DNA from: Synechococcus sp. RCC307
GTDB lineage: Bacteria; Cyanobacteriota; Cyanobacteriia; PCC-6307; Cyanobiaceae
Reading direction: 5' to 3'
Length of the DNA stretch: 64,000 bases
Assembly (NCBI GenBank): GCA_000063525.1
Contig: CT978603.1
Location: forward strand, 863,105 to 927,104
Shown here: positions 9,125 through 17,589 of the stretch, piece by piece
Layout: every line of letters begins with the position of its first letter
How positions within the stretch are numbered: position 1 is the first letter of the stretch
Notes under the pieces: generated by a model
The model's database searches: none
Told to the model about the DNA's origin: nothing
The model's input: only the letters and a program-made list of their open reading frames with translations
Translations under genes and position numbers: made by a program

Positions 9125-9370
9125 TCAGAACAGCGGCTGGCCTGGCTTGAAACCCATTGCCAAGAGATTTTGTTGCCGCTGTTGCGCTGCTTCGAAACTC
9201 ACCGTGAAGCGATGTTTGAGCAAAGGCATCTGGGGCGGCAGATGGGAACCCTCAACCCATTCCAGTTCCTGTTGATCGGATGAACGCACACGCACGTAGT
9301 CGCAGCTGCCATCGCCATGGCTTTTGACCCACCACTGAATCAGCACGTTGAACCGTTCAGAGGCCAACAT
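9125..9370 (-). CDS. Conserved small protein of unknown function
   Basis: An 81-residue ORF starting at the ATG at 9370, 32 bases downstream of the prfC stop on the same strand. The frame stays open further upstream into prfC, but the residues before this Met look non-coding. It is rich in aromatic and charged residues (RFNVLIQWWVKSHGDGSCDYVRVRS) and ends FKPGQPLF. No membrane segment or known motif is seen. Codon use is like that of its neighbours, which supports coding. Confidence 0.6.
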   Translation of the reverse strand: MLASERFNVLIQWWVKSHGDGSCDYVRVRSSDQQELEWVEGSHLPPQMPLLKHRFTVSFEAAQQRQQNLLAMGFKPGQPLF

Positions 9371-9402
9371 CCTGGCGAGAGAATCGCGCCAGCGTGGTTC
9401 GT

Positions 9403-11040
9403 TTAGAGACTGATCGGTTCGAGTCCGCTCACAACCGGCGCGACGGAGGCGAGCTCCAGGTCGGGGTGATCTTCCACCAATTGATTCAGGTTCCAATCGT
9501 TTTTGAACAGCAGCACTGGACGGTCCCAGGCATCACGAACGGTTTTGCAGTTGAAGATGCGGCCTAGCTTTTCGAGTTCGCCCCAACCGCCGCTCACCCA
9601 GCGCGCCACGCTGAATCCAAGGGGTTCTAGGCGCGTTGGTACGCCGTATTCGTTTTCCAGCCGGTGTTGCACCACCTCTAATTGCAGTTGCCCCACCGCC
9701 GCCAGGATCGGATCGCGCTTGCTTTGGTCGGTGTCGTAAAGGATCTGAACGGCGCCTTCCTCACGCAGCTCATTGACCCCTTTGCGGAAATTTTTAAAGG
9801 CTGATGGGTTGGGATTACGCAACCAGGCAAAGATCTCTGGGCTGAAGCAGGGGATGCCCTCGTATTCGACCCGCGGTCCGATGTAGAGGGTGTCGCCAAT
9901 GGCAAACATGCCTGGGTTGTTGAGACCGATCACATCGCCCGGGTAGGCCTCTTCCACAACCTCTCGGTCTTGGCCAAACAGCTTTTGAGGTCGAGACAAG
10001 CGAATCGCCCGTCCGCTTCTGGCGTGTTGCACGGTCATGTCTTTTTCAAACTTGCCTGAGCAGACCCGCACAAAGGCCACGCGGTCACGGTGGCGGCTGT
10101 CCATGTTGGCTTGCAGCTTGAAGACGAAGCCGCTGAATTCAGGCCGCAGCGGATCGATAGGCCCCTCATGGCTTTGCCGTGCCACGGGTTGTTGGGCTAA
10201 TTCCAAAAAGGCGTTGAGAAAAGGACGAACGCCAAAGTTCGTCATGGCGCTGCCAAAAAACACAGGCGTCTGCTCGCCCGCATGGACCAACTCCAGATCC
10301 AGATCGGCGCCAGCTTCCTGAAGCAATTCGATCTCCTCGAGCGCTTGATCCAAGAGCTCGGGTTCCACCAGCTCCCGCAGCTCAGGGTCAGCGGCATCAA
10401 GGCTGCGTTCACTGGCTTGCCGGCCCCGTTCAGCCCGTTCAAACAAAGTGACCTGACGGGTGCGTCGATCGATCACCCCTCGGAAATGTTCTCCGCTACC
10501 AATCGGCCAGTTCACTGCCCAGGGCAACAATTCCAGCTCCTTTTCGATTTCATCGAGCAGCTCGAGTGGTTCTCGGCCCGGCCGGTCCATCTTGTTGATG
10601 AACGTGAAAATCGGGATCTGCCGCATGCGGCAGACCTCAAACAACTTGCGGGTTTGGGGTTCGAGCCCCTTAGCGGCGTCCTCCAGCATCACCGCGTTGT
10701 CCGCCGCCGCCAGGGTTCGGTAGGTGTCTTCGGAGAAGTCCTGGTGCCCGGGGGTGTCCAGCAGATTGATGGTGCTGCCGGAGTAGTCGAACTGCAGCAC
10801 CGTTGAGGTGATGGAAATGCCCCGTTGCTTTTCCAGCTCCATCCAGTCGGAGGTCACGCGCCTCTGCTCACCGCGCGCTTTGACCGCGCCGGCCTGCTGA
10901 ATCGCACCGCCGTAGAGCAGCAGCTTTTCGGTGAGAGTGGTTTTACCGGCGTCAGGGTGGGAGATGATCGCGAAGTTGCGGCGCTTGGCGACCGCTTCGT
11001 CCATCTCGGCGCTGGTCAGATCCTGCGGGCTCGGCGCCAT
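9403..11040 (-). CDS. prfC: Peptide chain release factor 3
   Basis: A 545-residue translational GTPase that removes RF1/RF2 from the ribosome after termination. The G-domain motifs are clear: G1 [14 protein letters not shown] near residue 28, G3 DTPGHQDF near 97, and G4 NKMD near 150. The RF3-type middle and C-terminal domains follow. The ATG at 11040 ([13 protein letters not shown]) fits the family start better than an in-frame start 39 bases further upstream. A small protein gene begins divergently 68 bases away. Confidence 0.95.
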   Translation of the reverse strand: MAPSPQDLTSAEMDEAVAKRRNFAIISHPDAGKTTLTEKLLLYGGAIQQAGAVKARGEQRRVTSDWMELEKQRGISITSTVLQFDYSGSTINLLDTPGHQDFSEDTYRTLAAADNAVMLEDAAKGLEPQTRKLFEVCRMRQIPIFTFINKMDRPGREPLELLDEIEKELELLPWAVNWPIGSGEHFRGVIDRRTRQVTLFERAERGRQASERSLDAADPELRELVEPELLDQALEEIELLQEAGADLDLELVHAGEQTPVFFGSAMTNFGVRPFLNAFLELAQQPVARQSHEGPIDPLRPEFSGFVFKLQANMDSRHRDRVAFVRVCSGKFEKDMTVQHARSGRAIRLSRPQKLFGQDREVVEEAYPGDVIGLNNPGMFAIGDTLYIGPRVEYEGIPCFSPEIFAWLRNPNPSAFKNFRKGVNELREEGAVQILYDTDQSKRDPILAAVGQLQLEVVQHRLENEYGVPTRLEPLGFSVARWVSGGWGELEKLGRIFNCKTVRDAWDRPVLLFKNDWNLNQLVEDHPDLELASVAPVVSGLEPISL

Positions 11041-11108
11041 GGGGCTTCTGCTGAACAGCGCAAAGCACAAGCTTCCCACTCCGTAATCTGCTGAGCAGCG
11101 AAGGTGCT

Positions 11109-11354
11109 GTGGTGCCGCTGCCTGATCCGGACCGTTTGCCGACCCAGCGGGTGTTTGACAACCCCGATGGCTTCGCCATGGCTTTCAGCGAAGCCTGGGA
11201 GGACTACGAGCGTCAGCATCCAGCCCATGGCCTGGAGCGTGAGGCCAAGCTCAAGCTGGTGTTGGAGAGCTTGGCGGACCATCCCTTTCTGCAGCGCGAG
11301 CCCGAACAAGCCCAGCAGTTGGTGCAATTTCGGATGCGTTTGCTGGGCTACTGA
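11109..11354 (+). CDS. Small acidic conserved protein
   Basis: An 81-residue ORF with two tandem GTG codons at its start (11109 and 11112) and a GAAGG purine stretch just upstream. The second GTG has the better spacing (eight bases). It reads [17 protein letters not shown]..., followed by a helical region ([37 protein letters not shown]). It has no Cys, no membrane segment and no recognised domain. It is convergent with the Coq4-family gene, overlapping its end by seven bases. I believe such short proteins are conserved in picocyanobacteria, but cannot check it here. Confidence 0.6.
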   Translation: MVPLPDPDRLPTQRVFDNPDGFAMAFSEAWEDYERQHPAHGLEREAKLKLVLESLADHPFLQREPEQAQQLVQFRMRLLGY

Positions 11355-12109
11355 TCCAAGCCATAGGCAAAGGGGTTGGCCGGATGGCCGATCCCCAGCT
11401 CCTGCCGCCATTGCGCGAGTGGCTTGTCCCAGCCGTCTTCCCAGCGCATGGCGGCCAGTGTTTTGGCGCCAAAGCCAAGGCTGATGCCATGGCTGATCGC
11501 TTGGCTCATCTCGCCAAAGGATTCCGGTTGCAAGCGAAAGCGGCTGATCGCGGCTGCATTGGTCAGGCTGATGTAGGCCGGGAAGCCGATTTGCATCGCG
11601 GTGATGGCCAGCACACCGGCTTCCCCTTCTGGCCGCGTGCAGAAACCAGCCACGACGTGATGGATGTCATGGGTCGTGGCAACGCGTTGCGTGAGCCACT
11701 GGGCGTCTGATTCCACGGGCCGCGGACGGAAGAAGTCGGGGTCATAGCCCTGCTCCAAGATCAGCCTTGCGTACTGAAAGCCAAGGCTGTCGGTCGGCAG
11801 TTGCTGCATTTGTTCGACATCTGGCTGCAGCGGGGGGTAACGCTCCTCCAGCAAGGCGCCGCCGTCGGGATCGGCCCGAAAGCGCTTCAGGCAGGCCTCC
11901 ATCTGGGGCGTGTCCAGAAAGCTGTCCACTAGATCAGCCACGCTGCTGAGCTCTCCTTTCTGCCGGCCAACCTCCACCACGAGGCGGGCTTGCTTGAGGG
12001 TTTGCAGCAGGGTCTTGAAGCGCGCCATCACGGCCAGAGCTTGTTGTTGCTGGGCTAGCCACAGCCATCGCAAGCCGTTGCTGGTAATGGCCAGATCAGC
12101 GGCCGTCAT
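11348..12109 (-). CDS. Coq4-family protein
   Basis: A 253-residue soluble alpha-helical protein. It contains the Coq4 zinc-site signature HDxxH-(x)11-E exactly: HDIHH near residue 145, eleven residues, then Glu. It also has the family's following FPAYISLTNAAAISRF region. In yeast, animals and alpha-proteobacteria, Coq4 proteins act on the quinone head group in ubiquinone synthesis. Cyanobacteria make plastoquinone instead, so the substrate here is unknown. It is divergent from nrdJ, with a 59-base shared control region. The start ATG at 12109 fits the family length. Confidence 0.75.
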   Translation of the reverse strand: MTAADLAITSNGLRWLWLAQQQQALAVMARFKTLLQTLKQARLVVEVGRQKGELSSVADLVDSFLDTPQMEACLKRFRADPDGGALLEERYPPLQPDVEQMQQLPTDSLGFQYARLILEQGYDPDFFRPRPVESDAQWLTQRVATTHDIHHVVAGFCTRPEGEAGVLAITAMQIGFPAYISLTNAAAISRFRLQPESFGEMSQAISHGISLGFGAKTLAAMRWEDGWDKPLAQWRQELGIGHPANPFAYGLDQ

Positions 12110-12151
12110 CCATGGGCTACCGCTTCCTGTGGGGTTTCCGCTTCCCTCTGC

Positions 12152-12167
12152 CTACTAGATCTAGTGT
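12152..12167. promoter_or_regulatory. Candidate NrdR box before nrdJ
   Basis: CTACTAGATCTAGTGT matches the published NrdR consensus acaCwAtATaTwGtgt at 12 of 16 positions by my count, including the right arm TAGTGT. Its core ACTAGATCTAGT is a perfect 12-bp palindrome. It lies immediately before the GTG start of nrdJ, in the divergent gap shared with the Coq4 gene. NrdR boxes usually occur in pairs; no second copy is visible at the expected 31-32 bp. Confidence 0.5.
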
Positions 12168-12168
12168 C

Positions 12169-14487
12169 GTGACCCCAGCTGAACTGCTTGTGCCACCGGA
12201 ATCCTCAATGCTGCAGGGGGATTTCCCTGCGACAGCGCCTGCGGCGAACCCGGTCTTCTATCGCACCTATAGCCGTAAAACCGCCACCGGCCGGGAGAGC
12301 TGGAAGCAAGTGGTTGAGCGCAACTTGGCCGGCCTCAAGAGCCTGGGCCAGCTGAATGACGATGAGATCGATCTGATGCGCCGCATGCAGTTGCGGCAAG
12401 CCTCACTGCCCTCGGGGCGTTGGCTGTGGATTGGTGGAACTCCTTGGATTGAGAAGCAAGAGAATTTTTCTGGCGCCTACAACTGCACCTCCACCAACCT
12501 CGTGGATTGGGAAGCCTTTGGTCTGATGATGGACCTGGCGATGATGGGTTGCGGTACTGGCGCCATCATTGAGCCCCACCTGGTGGAACGTCTGCCAGTC
12601 GTGCGCAATGAGCTGCGCGTCTTGAGCGTTAGCAACATCGGCGCGACCCCCGCTGCTGAGCGCCAAGAGTCCACCTCCCACAGCATCGAAGGTCACAAAG
12701 TTCAGATCAAGGTCGGCGACACCCGCCGCGGTTGGGTGGATAGCTATCAGCTGTTGCTTGATCTCAGCAGCGATGAGCGTTTCAGCGGCCCCGTTGAAAT
12801 TGAGGTTGACCTCTCCGATGTGCGCCCGGTTGGTGAAACCCTCAAGGGCTTTGGTGGCATGGCCAACCCGGTCAAGCTCAAAGATCTCTATGGCCGGGTG
12901 GCCCAGATCCTCAACAACGCCCGTGGCCGCCAGCTCACCTCGGTCGAGTGCTGCCTGCTGATTGATGAGGCCGCTGTGACGATCGTTGCCGGCAACATTC
13001 GCCGCAGCGCTGGTATGCGGCAGTTCGCTTCAGCAGACACCGCTGCTGCAGGTGCCAAAGAAAACCTTTGGCAGCAGGACAGCGATGGCAACTGGCGTAT
13101 CGATCCTGAGCGCGATGCCCTGCGCATGGCCAATCACACCCGCGTCTTCCACACGCGCCCCAGCCTTGAGGTGGTGCAAGAGGCGGTCACCAAGCAGTTC
13201 CATTCCGGTGAGGGTGCAATTCAATTCGCTCCTGAGGCGATTGCTCGCTCCAACGCCGATCTGCTCACCACCGCTGAACTGCGTCAGGAATTCCAGGAGA
13301 TCTATTGCGAGCAGGGCCGCCAGGAAGCCGGCCGCTGGCTGCAGCTCAACCACCCGGAGATCACTGAGGCTGAGTTGGAGCACCGTTTAGGTCGCTATGG
13401 CCTCAACCCCTGCGGTGAAATCCTCGGCGCTGATTTCCACTGCAACCTGGCAGAGGTTCATCTCAACCGCCTGGACCCCGACGATCTGGAAGGTCAAAGC
13501 GATGCTTTCCGCGCCGCGGGCCTCTCGGTGGCTTGCCTGTTGAACCACCGCTTTGAGGTGGAGCGTTATCGCCAGAGCCGCGCTTGGGACCCCATCGTTG
13601 GTGTGAGCTTCACCGGCCTGTTCGACTTCTTCGTGCATGCCTTTGGCACCCCTTGGTTGGAGTGGTGGGCTGCTGGCCGCCCCGAAACAGCAGAAGGCTT
13701 GGCGTTCAAAGAACAGGAAGCTGCCTTCTTGGCTCGCTGGAAGACCACCGTCAATGAGGCGGTGTGGGATTACTGCGATCGCCATGGGCTGCGTCGTCCC
13801 AACCGCTGCACCACGGTTCAACCGGCTGGCACCAAGAGCCTGCTAACCGGCGCAGCCCCCGGCTGGCATCCCCCCAAAGCTCAGCGCTTCATCCGCCGCA
13901 TCACGTTCCGCAAGAACGACCCCGTGGCGTTGGCTTGCATGGACTACGGCTACTCCATCGTGCCGTCCCAGTCCGATAAGGATGAGCAGGGCCGCCTTCT
14001 CGATGATCCGTTCGATCCCCGTTGCACCGAATGGTTGGTGGAGATCCCCACTGAAGTGAGCTGGGCCAACCTTCCTGGCGCTGATCAGGTGGAGATCAAC
14101 AACTTCTCCGCAATGGCTCAGTTCGACTTCTACATGCAGGTGCAGCAGCACTACACGGCGCACAACACCTCAGCCACAATCGAATTCCGTGAGAATGAGA
14201 TTGAGCCTCTGGCTGAAGCCATCCACGCCTCTATTGGCGAAGGCAAGGGCTACATCTCTGCGGCTCTTTTGGCTCGTTTCGATGCCAATGCCACCTTCCC
14301 CCGGCTGCCGTTTGAGCCCATCAACCAGGCTGGCTACGAAGAGCTGCAGGCTGAGGTGGTCAAGCGCCGCAGCACCAGCGACTTCTTTGAGGCGTTGCAG
14401 CGTTACGACCAAGGCGAACTGGTGGAAGCCGGTCCAGCTGGTTGTGACTCCGACAAGTGCCTGTTGCCGCTGGCCAAGCAGGGCTAA
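12169..14487 (+). CDS. nrdJ: Adenosylcobalamin-dependent ribonucleoside-triphosphate reductase (class II)
   Basis: About 772 residues. This monomeric class II enzyme reduces ribonucleoside triphosphates using a B12-derived radical. Visible features are the FSGAYNCTSTN loop with a redox Cys, MMGCGTGAIIEPH, the active-site NPCGEILGADFHCNLAEV region, the TVQPAGTKSLLTGAAPG motif, and a C-terminal Cys pair near the end (GCDSDKC). The whole frame opens further upstream, but a GTG at 12169 fits best; ATG 12208 is an alternative. Class II reductase use is typical of picocyanobacteria and links growth to cobalamin. Its end overlaps the convergent small Cys-protein gene by four bases. Confidence 0.93.
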   Translation: MTPAELLVPPESSMLQGDFPATAPAANPVFYRTYSRKTATGRESWKQVVERNLAGLKSLGQLNDDEIDLMRRMQLRQASLPSGRWLWIGGTPWIEKQENFSGAYNCTSTNLVDWEAFGLMMDLAMMGCGTGAIIEPHLVERLPVVRNELRVLSVSNIGATPAAERQESTSHSIEGHKVQIKVGDTRRGWVDSYQLLLDLSSDERFSGPVEIEVDLSDVRPVGETLKGFGGMANPVKLKDLYGRVAQILNNARGRQLTSVECCLLIDEAAVTIVAGNIRRSAGMRQFASADTAAAGAKENLWQQDSDGNWRIDPERDALRMANHTRVFHTRPSLEVVQEAVTKQFHSGEGAIQFAPEAIARSNADLLTTAELRQEFQEIYCEQGRQEAGRWLQLNHPEITEAELEHRLGRYGLNPCGEILGADFHCNLAEVHLNRLDPDDLEGQSDAFRAAGLSVACLLNHRFEVERYRQSRAWDPIVGVSFTGLFDFFVHAFGTPWLEWWAAGRPETAEGLAFKEQEAAFLARWKTTVNEAVWDYCDRHGLRRPNRCTTVQPAGTKSLLTGAAPGWHPPKAQRFIRRITFRKNDPVALACMDYGYSIVPSQSDKDEQGRLLDDPFDPRCTEWLVEIPTEVSWANLPGADQVEINNFSAMAQFDFYMQVQQHYTAHNTSATIEFRENEIEPLAEAIHASIGEGKGYISAALLARFDANATFPRLPFEPINQAGYEELQAEVVKRRSTSDFFEALQRYDQGELVEAGPAGCDSDKCLLPLAKQG

Positions 14488-14660
14488 GTCCCGCTTTGCT
14501 CCATCAAGGTCAGCGTGTCGAGCGCGCTGACCAGTTGCTGCAGGAGTTCATTGCAGCGATTGCATTGATGTTCTGGACAGGCAGAGTCCGGCAGGGTCTG
14601 AATCATTTCAGCCAGGTGCCGGGTGCGAATGGCCAGAAAATCGGTGTTGAGAACAGACAT
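14484..14660 (-). CDS. Small protein with clustered cysteines
   Basis: A 58-residue ORF from the ATG at 14660. After a helical start (MSVLNTDFLAIRTRHLAEM) it has CPEHQCNRC (Cys spacing C-x5... C-x2-C) and then a Leu-rich helix. The three Cys plus a His could bind a metal, but no family is recognised. It is convergent with nrdJ and shares four bases with its stop. Open frame extends far upstream without a better start; the part before 14660 overlaps the tRNA-Ser and is not credible. Confidence 0.5.
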   Translation of the reverse strand: MSVLNTDFLAIRTRHLAEMIQTLPDSACPEHQCNRCNELLQQLVSALDTLTLMEQSGT

Positions 14661-14797
14661 GACGCGGCGGGGGCGACCACTTCCACCGTGCCGTTCTGTC
14701 TCGTGAGACTTGCTTGAGACTCTGCCGCTGCCCCTGGGCTTTTGCCCTTCTGCTTGTGGCAAAATCCGATCACCGCACCTCGCGCAGGTGTTGGCTT

Positions 14798-14882
14798 GGA
14801 GGGGTGGTCGAGTGGTTGATGGCTCCGGTCTTGAAAACCGGCGAAGTGAGAGCTTCCGTGGGTTCGAATCCCACCCCCTCCG
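14798..14882 (+). tRNA. tRNA-Ser (UGA anticodon)
   Basis: The acceptor stem GGAGGGG (14798-14804) pairs with CCCCTCC (14875-14881), with G as discriminator base. The anticodon stem CCGGT/ACCGG flanks a seven-base loop with TGA at 14832-14834. A long variable arm (class II tRNA) precedes the T-arm GTGGG-TTCGAAT-CCCAC. CCA is not encoded. Confidence 0.95.
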
Positions 14883-15217
14883 TTTCATCCATCAACGCAA
14901 ACCCCAGTTGCATCAAAGGGTTTTGCTCGTTGCTGATTCTTGATCTCCAGGTTGCTGCCCAGCGTTCGAATCTGGCTGAAGCCTGGTTTCTGAGGTCAAA
15001 AGCGGCGCGCCTTGGTGATGGTTGCTGCTCTTTTGACGGCCACTGACCTGGCTTGGCTGCGGTGTCAGTTCGCCCGGAAAATATCCTCTGGCGAAGGCTT
15101 ATCTCTGCGGGCTCCCGGGTTTCTTCCGATTGCAGACAATGTCGGAAACAAAGACCTTAATCAAGGCGCTTCAGATTTCAACCGTCATGTGACGCATAAG
15201 TACTCAGTTCATGACAT
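14883..15217. other. Intergenic stretch after tRNA-Ser, no gene seen
   Basis: This stretch of about 335 bases is AT-richer than its surroundings. The only open frames (for example 15012-15248) are short, use atypical codons and lack a convincing ribosome site. No terminator-like hairpin with a T-run directly follows the tRNA. Confidence 0.5.
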
Positions 15218-15246
15218 AACAAAACGGCTCTTCAGATGCGCCGTTT
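15218..15246 (-). terminator. Likely rho-independent terminator of the LpxH-like gene
   Basis: Read on the minus strand, AAACGGC (overlapping the stop codon) pairs with GCCGTTT across an 11-base loop and is followed by TGTT. The stem is only seven pairs and the T-tract is short, so strength is uncertain. Confidence 0.55.
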
Positions 15247-16030
15247 AGAGCTGGTCGGCTCTGACGCTCGAGACGTTGGTGTGTCCTGATGCTGTCTCTG
15301 GGTGCCATTGCTGGCGTCCTCCGTTGCCATCCAGCAGCTCCCAGCTGCCGCAAGCGGTTTCCACCACCACGGTGCCAGGGGGATGGGTCCAGCAACCGGT
15401 GTTGATCAGCAGCAACCCGTCGCGCTGCTCTAGGGCAGCCCCATGGCTATGGCCGCAGATGATGCCATCGACGCCTGCTTGGCGCGCTGCTTCGAGCTGG
15501 GCGCTATGAAAACGGCTGATCAGACGGCGTCCGCTCGCGGTGCCCATGGCCAGCGCACTCGGGCTGGGCAGCTTGAGATTCCAGCGCAGATGCTGGCTCT
15601 CGAGGCGATGACACAGCCGAATCGCGAGTTCTTCGCCGCGGTTGAAGCTGATCGCTTGGCAGTCGAGCTGATCACCGTGGGTCACGAGCAGCCTCTGGCC
15701 ATGAAGGCTGGTGTACGTCAGCTGCTCGCTGATCCAGCTGCAAGCGGCGGATGTTCCGAGCCAATCGCGCAAGGGCTGTTCGTGGTTGCCCAGCAGCCAC
15801 ACCAGTTCTCCGGCGCGATGGCGCTGCAGCAACCACTGCAGCACCTGCCATTCGAATTGTGAAAACCGAGGGTGCCGCTGCTGCCAGCTGGTGAGATCCA
15901 GGATGTCGCCCACCAGCACCACCCGCTCGCTGGGTTCCCGTTGCAGCAGTGTCCAAAGGGCGCGCGCCCGCGTGCGGCCTGTGCCGAGATGCACATCACT
16001 AAGAAACAGGCAGCGATGCGGCAGGCTCAT
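15245..16030 (-). CDS. LpxH-like calcineurin-type metallophosphoesterase
   Basis: A 261-residue enzyme with all metal-binding blocks of the calcineurin-like fold: FLSDVHLG (residues 9-16), VGDILDL (near 40), LGNHE (near 80), VTHGDQLD (near 115) and ICGHSHGA (near 190). The arrangement resembles UDP-2,3-diacylglucosamine diphosphatase (LpxH/LpxI-like step of lipid A synthesis) but cyanobacterial members are poorly characterised, so the substrate is open. The start ATG overlaps the stop of the upstream small ORF by four bases (ATGA). Confidence 0.75.
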   Translation of the reverse strand: MSLPHRCLFLSDVHLGTGRTRARALWTLLQREPSERVVLVGDILDLTSWQQRHPRFSQFEWQVLQWLLQRHRAGELVWLLGNHEQPLRDWLGTSAACSWISEQLTYTSLHGQRLLVTHGDQLDCQAISFNRGEELAIRLCHRLESQHLRWNLKLPSPSALAMGTASGRRLISRFHSAQLEAARQAGVDGIICGHSHGAALEQRDGLLLINTGCWTHPPGTVVVETACGSWELLDGNGGRQQWHPETASGHTNVSSVRADQL

Positions 16031-16296
16031 CGCCAGTGATCGTTCCAGCAGACCTCAGGGCTACGGCCCTGATTGGGATTGAGCATCTGGCACTGGTAAA
16101 GCAACCCTTCATGGCGCAAGCGGCGCTCGCTGGGTTCGCGCAGCAGGGCCGGCAGCTCAACAGCGGCCGCCTGCGACCAGGGCAAGCCAGGAATGGGCCA
16201 CGGAGGAACTGCGTCCACAGTGTTGATGGAGGCTGATGAGCTCAGTGTGGATAGCGCTTGGCGCTGCGTCAGCTCATTGCTGGCAGCAGTAGGCAA
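16027..16296 (-). CDS. Small ORF between histidine kinase and phosphoesterase
   Basis: An ORF of up to 89 residues whose stop overlaps the start of the phosphoesterase gene (ATGA at 16027-16030) and whose 5' end overlaps the end of the kinase gene. The first possible start is a TTG at 16296; a GTG at 16218 would give a 63-residue product beginning just before DAVPPWPIPGLPW. It has two Cys and many Trp/Pro, with no known motif. The tight overlap with the next gene argues that it is translated; its composition does not clearly decide. Confidence 0.4.
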   Translation of the reverse strand: MPTAASNELTQRQALSTLSSSASINTVDAVPPWPIPGLPWSQAAAVELPALLREPSERRLRHEGLLYQCQMLNPNQGRSPEVCWNDHWR

Positions 16297-17555
16297 ACAC
16301 TGAAGCCCCCCTCGGGTGGGTCGCGAAGTTCCAGTCGCCCTCCATGGGTTTCCACCACCCGAGCCGCGATGGCCAGGCCGAGGCCGCAGTGGCCGCTGCC
16401 GCCCCGGGAGGCATCGAGACGTTGAAACGGCATCAGAGCCTGATCCCGCAAGCTGGGGTCAATGCCTTGGCCTTGGTCCTCAATGGCAATGAGCAGCCAA
16501 TCCCCTTCCCGCTGCAAACGCACCACAACCGGTGGTTCGCCATAGGAGAGGGCATTGTCGACCAAGTTGGCAATAGCGCGCCCCAAGGCAACAGGCTGCA
16601 CCCGCGCTTGGAACTCCTCGAGTTCCAAGTCCACCGGTTGTTGGTCGTAGCGGGCCAACACCTCCCCAAGCAGTCCATGCAGCGGGAGCAGCACCCGTTC
16701 TTCGCTCTGTCCGCCACCGGCAAACAGCAAAAACTGCCCGGTTATGCGCTCAAGGGCATCGAGATCGGCTTCTGCCTGCGGACTATTGCCCTCCACGGCC
16801 AGGCGTAAGCGCAGGCGCGTGATTGGGCTTTTGAGGTCGTGGGCGATGCCAGCGAGCATCGTGGCCCGCTCTTCCTCGCTGCGTTGTAGCCGCGCCAGCA
16901 TCGCGTTGAAGCGTTGGCTCAAGCGCTGCACTTCTCCAGCCCCCTCTTGGGGAACCGGGGCTGGGCGCTCTTCCAGGCCCACTCTCGCTAAGGCACGCTC
17001 CAGCCTGCGCAAGGGCCGCTGCACTTCCAAGAGCAGAAAAAAACCACCGGCAATCACGCTGCCGCTGATCAACGACAACGACGCGAGCAGGGGATCGGGC
17101 GGCCACCATTTGTTCGGTGGCAGCGGTGCAAACAGCCACACCTGCTCGAGGGGGTTGAGCAGCTCCACCCACACCCCATGACCGGGATTCAAGGTGGGTG
17201 AGACTTCAGGGCAATAGGGCAAACGGCGGCACAGCTCAAACCGCAGCTCCCTGGCACGGCCCTCCAATTCGCTATCGCCAGCTGGTGCTGGTTGATCGCC
17301 AGTCACCATGGCGAGGCCGCTGAGCTCCGACACCACCGAGGGGGGGAATTGCTCCAAGGCCACTTCACTGAGCCGAACGTTGCTGGCCAAATCGCGGCCC
17401 ATCTGCACCATGCGAGCGCGATCGAGGCGTTGGCCCAGCAGCAGTTGCAGCACCACCAAACTGCCCCCCCAGCTGAGCAGCAAAAACAGGCCCAGCCGCA
17501 GCAACAACCCAGCGGAGGGCAAGCGGTTGGAGCGGGCTGAAATGGAACGCGTCAT
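16269..17555 (-). CDS. Membrane sensor histidine kinase (EnvZ type)
   Basis: A 428-residue kinase. A first membrane segment (about residues 17-40) is followed by a periplasmic domain of about 115 residues containing a Cys pair (ELCRRLPYCPEV), a second membrane segment (about 155-178), then a HAMP region. The dimerisation/phosphoacceptor motif is AGIAHDLKSPITRLRLRL (His near 242). The ATP-binding domain has N (NLVDNALSYGEPP), G1 (EDQGQGID) and G2 (GGSGHCGLGLAIA) boxes. The gene follows the response regulator by 34 bases and is surely its partner. The input signal is unknown. Confidence 0.9.
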   Translation of the reverse strand: MTRSISARSNRLPSAGLLLRLGLFLLLSWGGSLVVLQLLLGQRLDRARMVQMGRDLASNVRLSEVALEQFPPSVVSELSGLAMVTGDQPAPAGDSELEGRARELRFELCRRLPYCPEVSPTLNPGHGVWVELLNPLEQVWLFAPLPPNKWWPPDPLLASLSLISGSVIAGGFFLLLEVQRPLRRLERALARVGLEERPAPVPQEGAGEVQRLSQRFNAMLARLQRSEEERATMLAGIAHDLKSPITRLRLRLAVEGNSPQAEADLDALERITGQFLLFAGGGQSEERVLLPLHGLLGEVLARYDQQPVDLELEEFQARVQPVALGRAIANLVDNALSYGEPPVVVRLQREGDWLLIAIEDQGQGIDPSLRDQALMPFQRLDASRGGSGHCGLGLAIAARVVETHGGRLELRDPPEGGFSVCLLLPAMS

Positions 17556-17589
17556 TCGCCGCAGAACCTAGACGCGTTCAGCAGGTTGG

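Noticed and set aside
14661-14888. N-terminal extension of the small Cys-protein frame across tRNA-Ser
   Set aside because: The extension is antisense to the tRNA and reads as an Arg/Pro-rich shadow. The ATG at 14660 is the sensible start.
15012-15248. 78-codon plus-strand frame in the gap after tRNA-Ser
   Set aside because: Composition is unlike neighbouring genes, no ribosome site, and it runs into the terminator and 3' end of the opposite gene.
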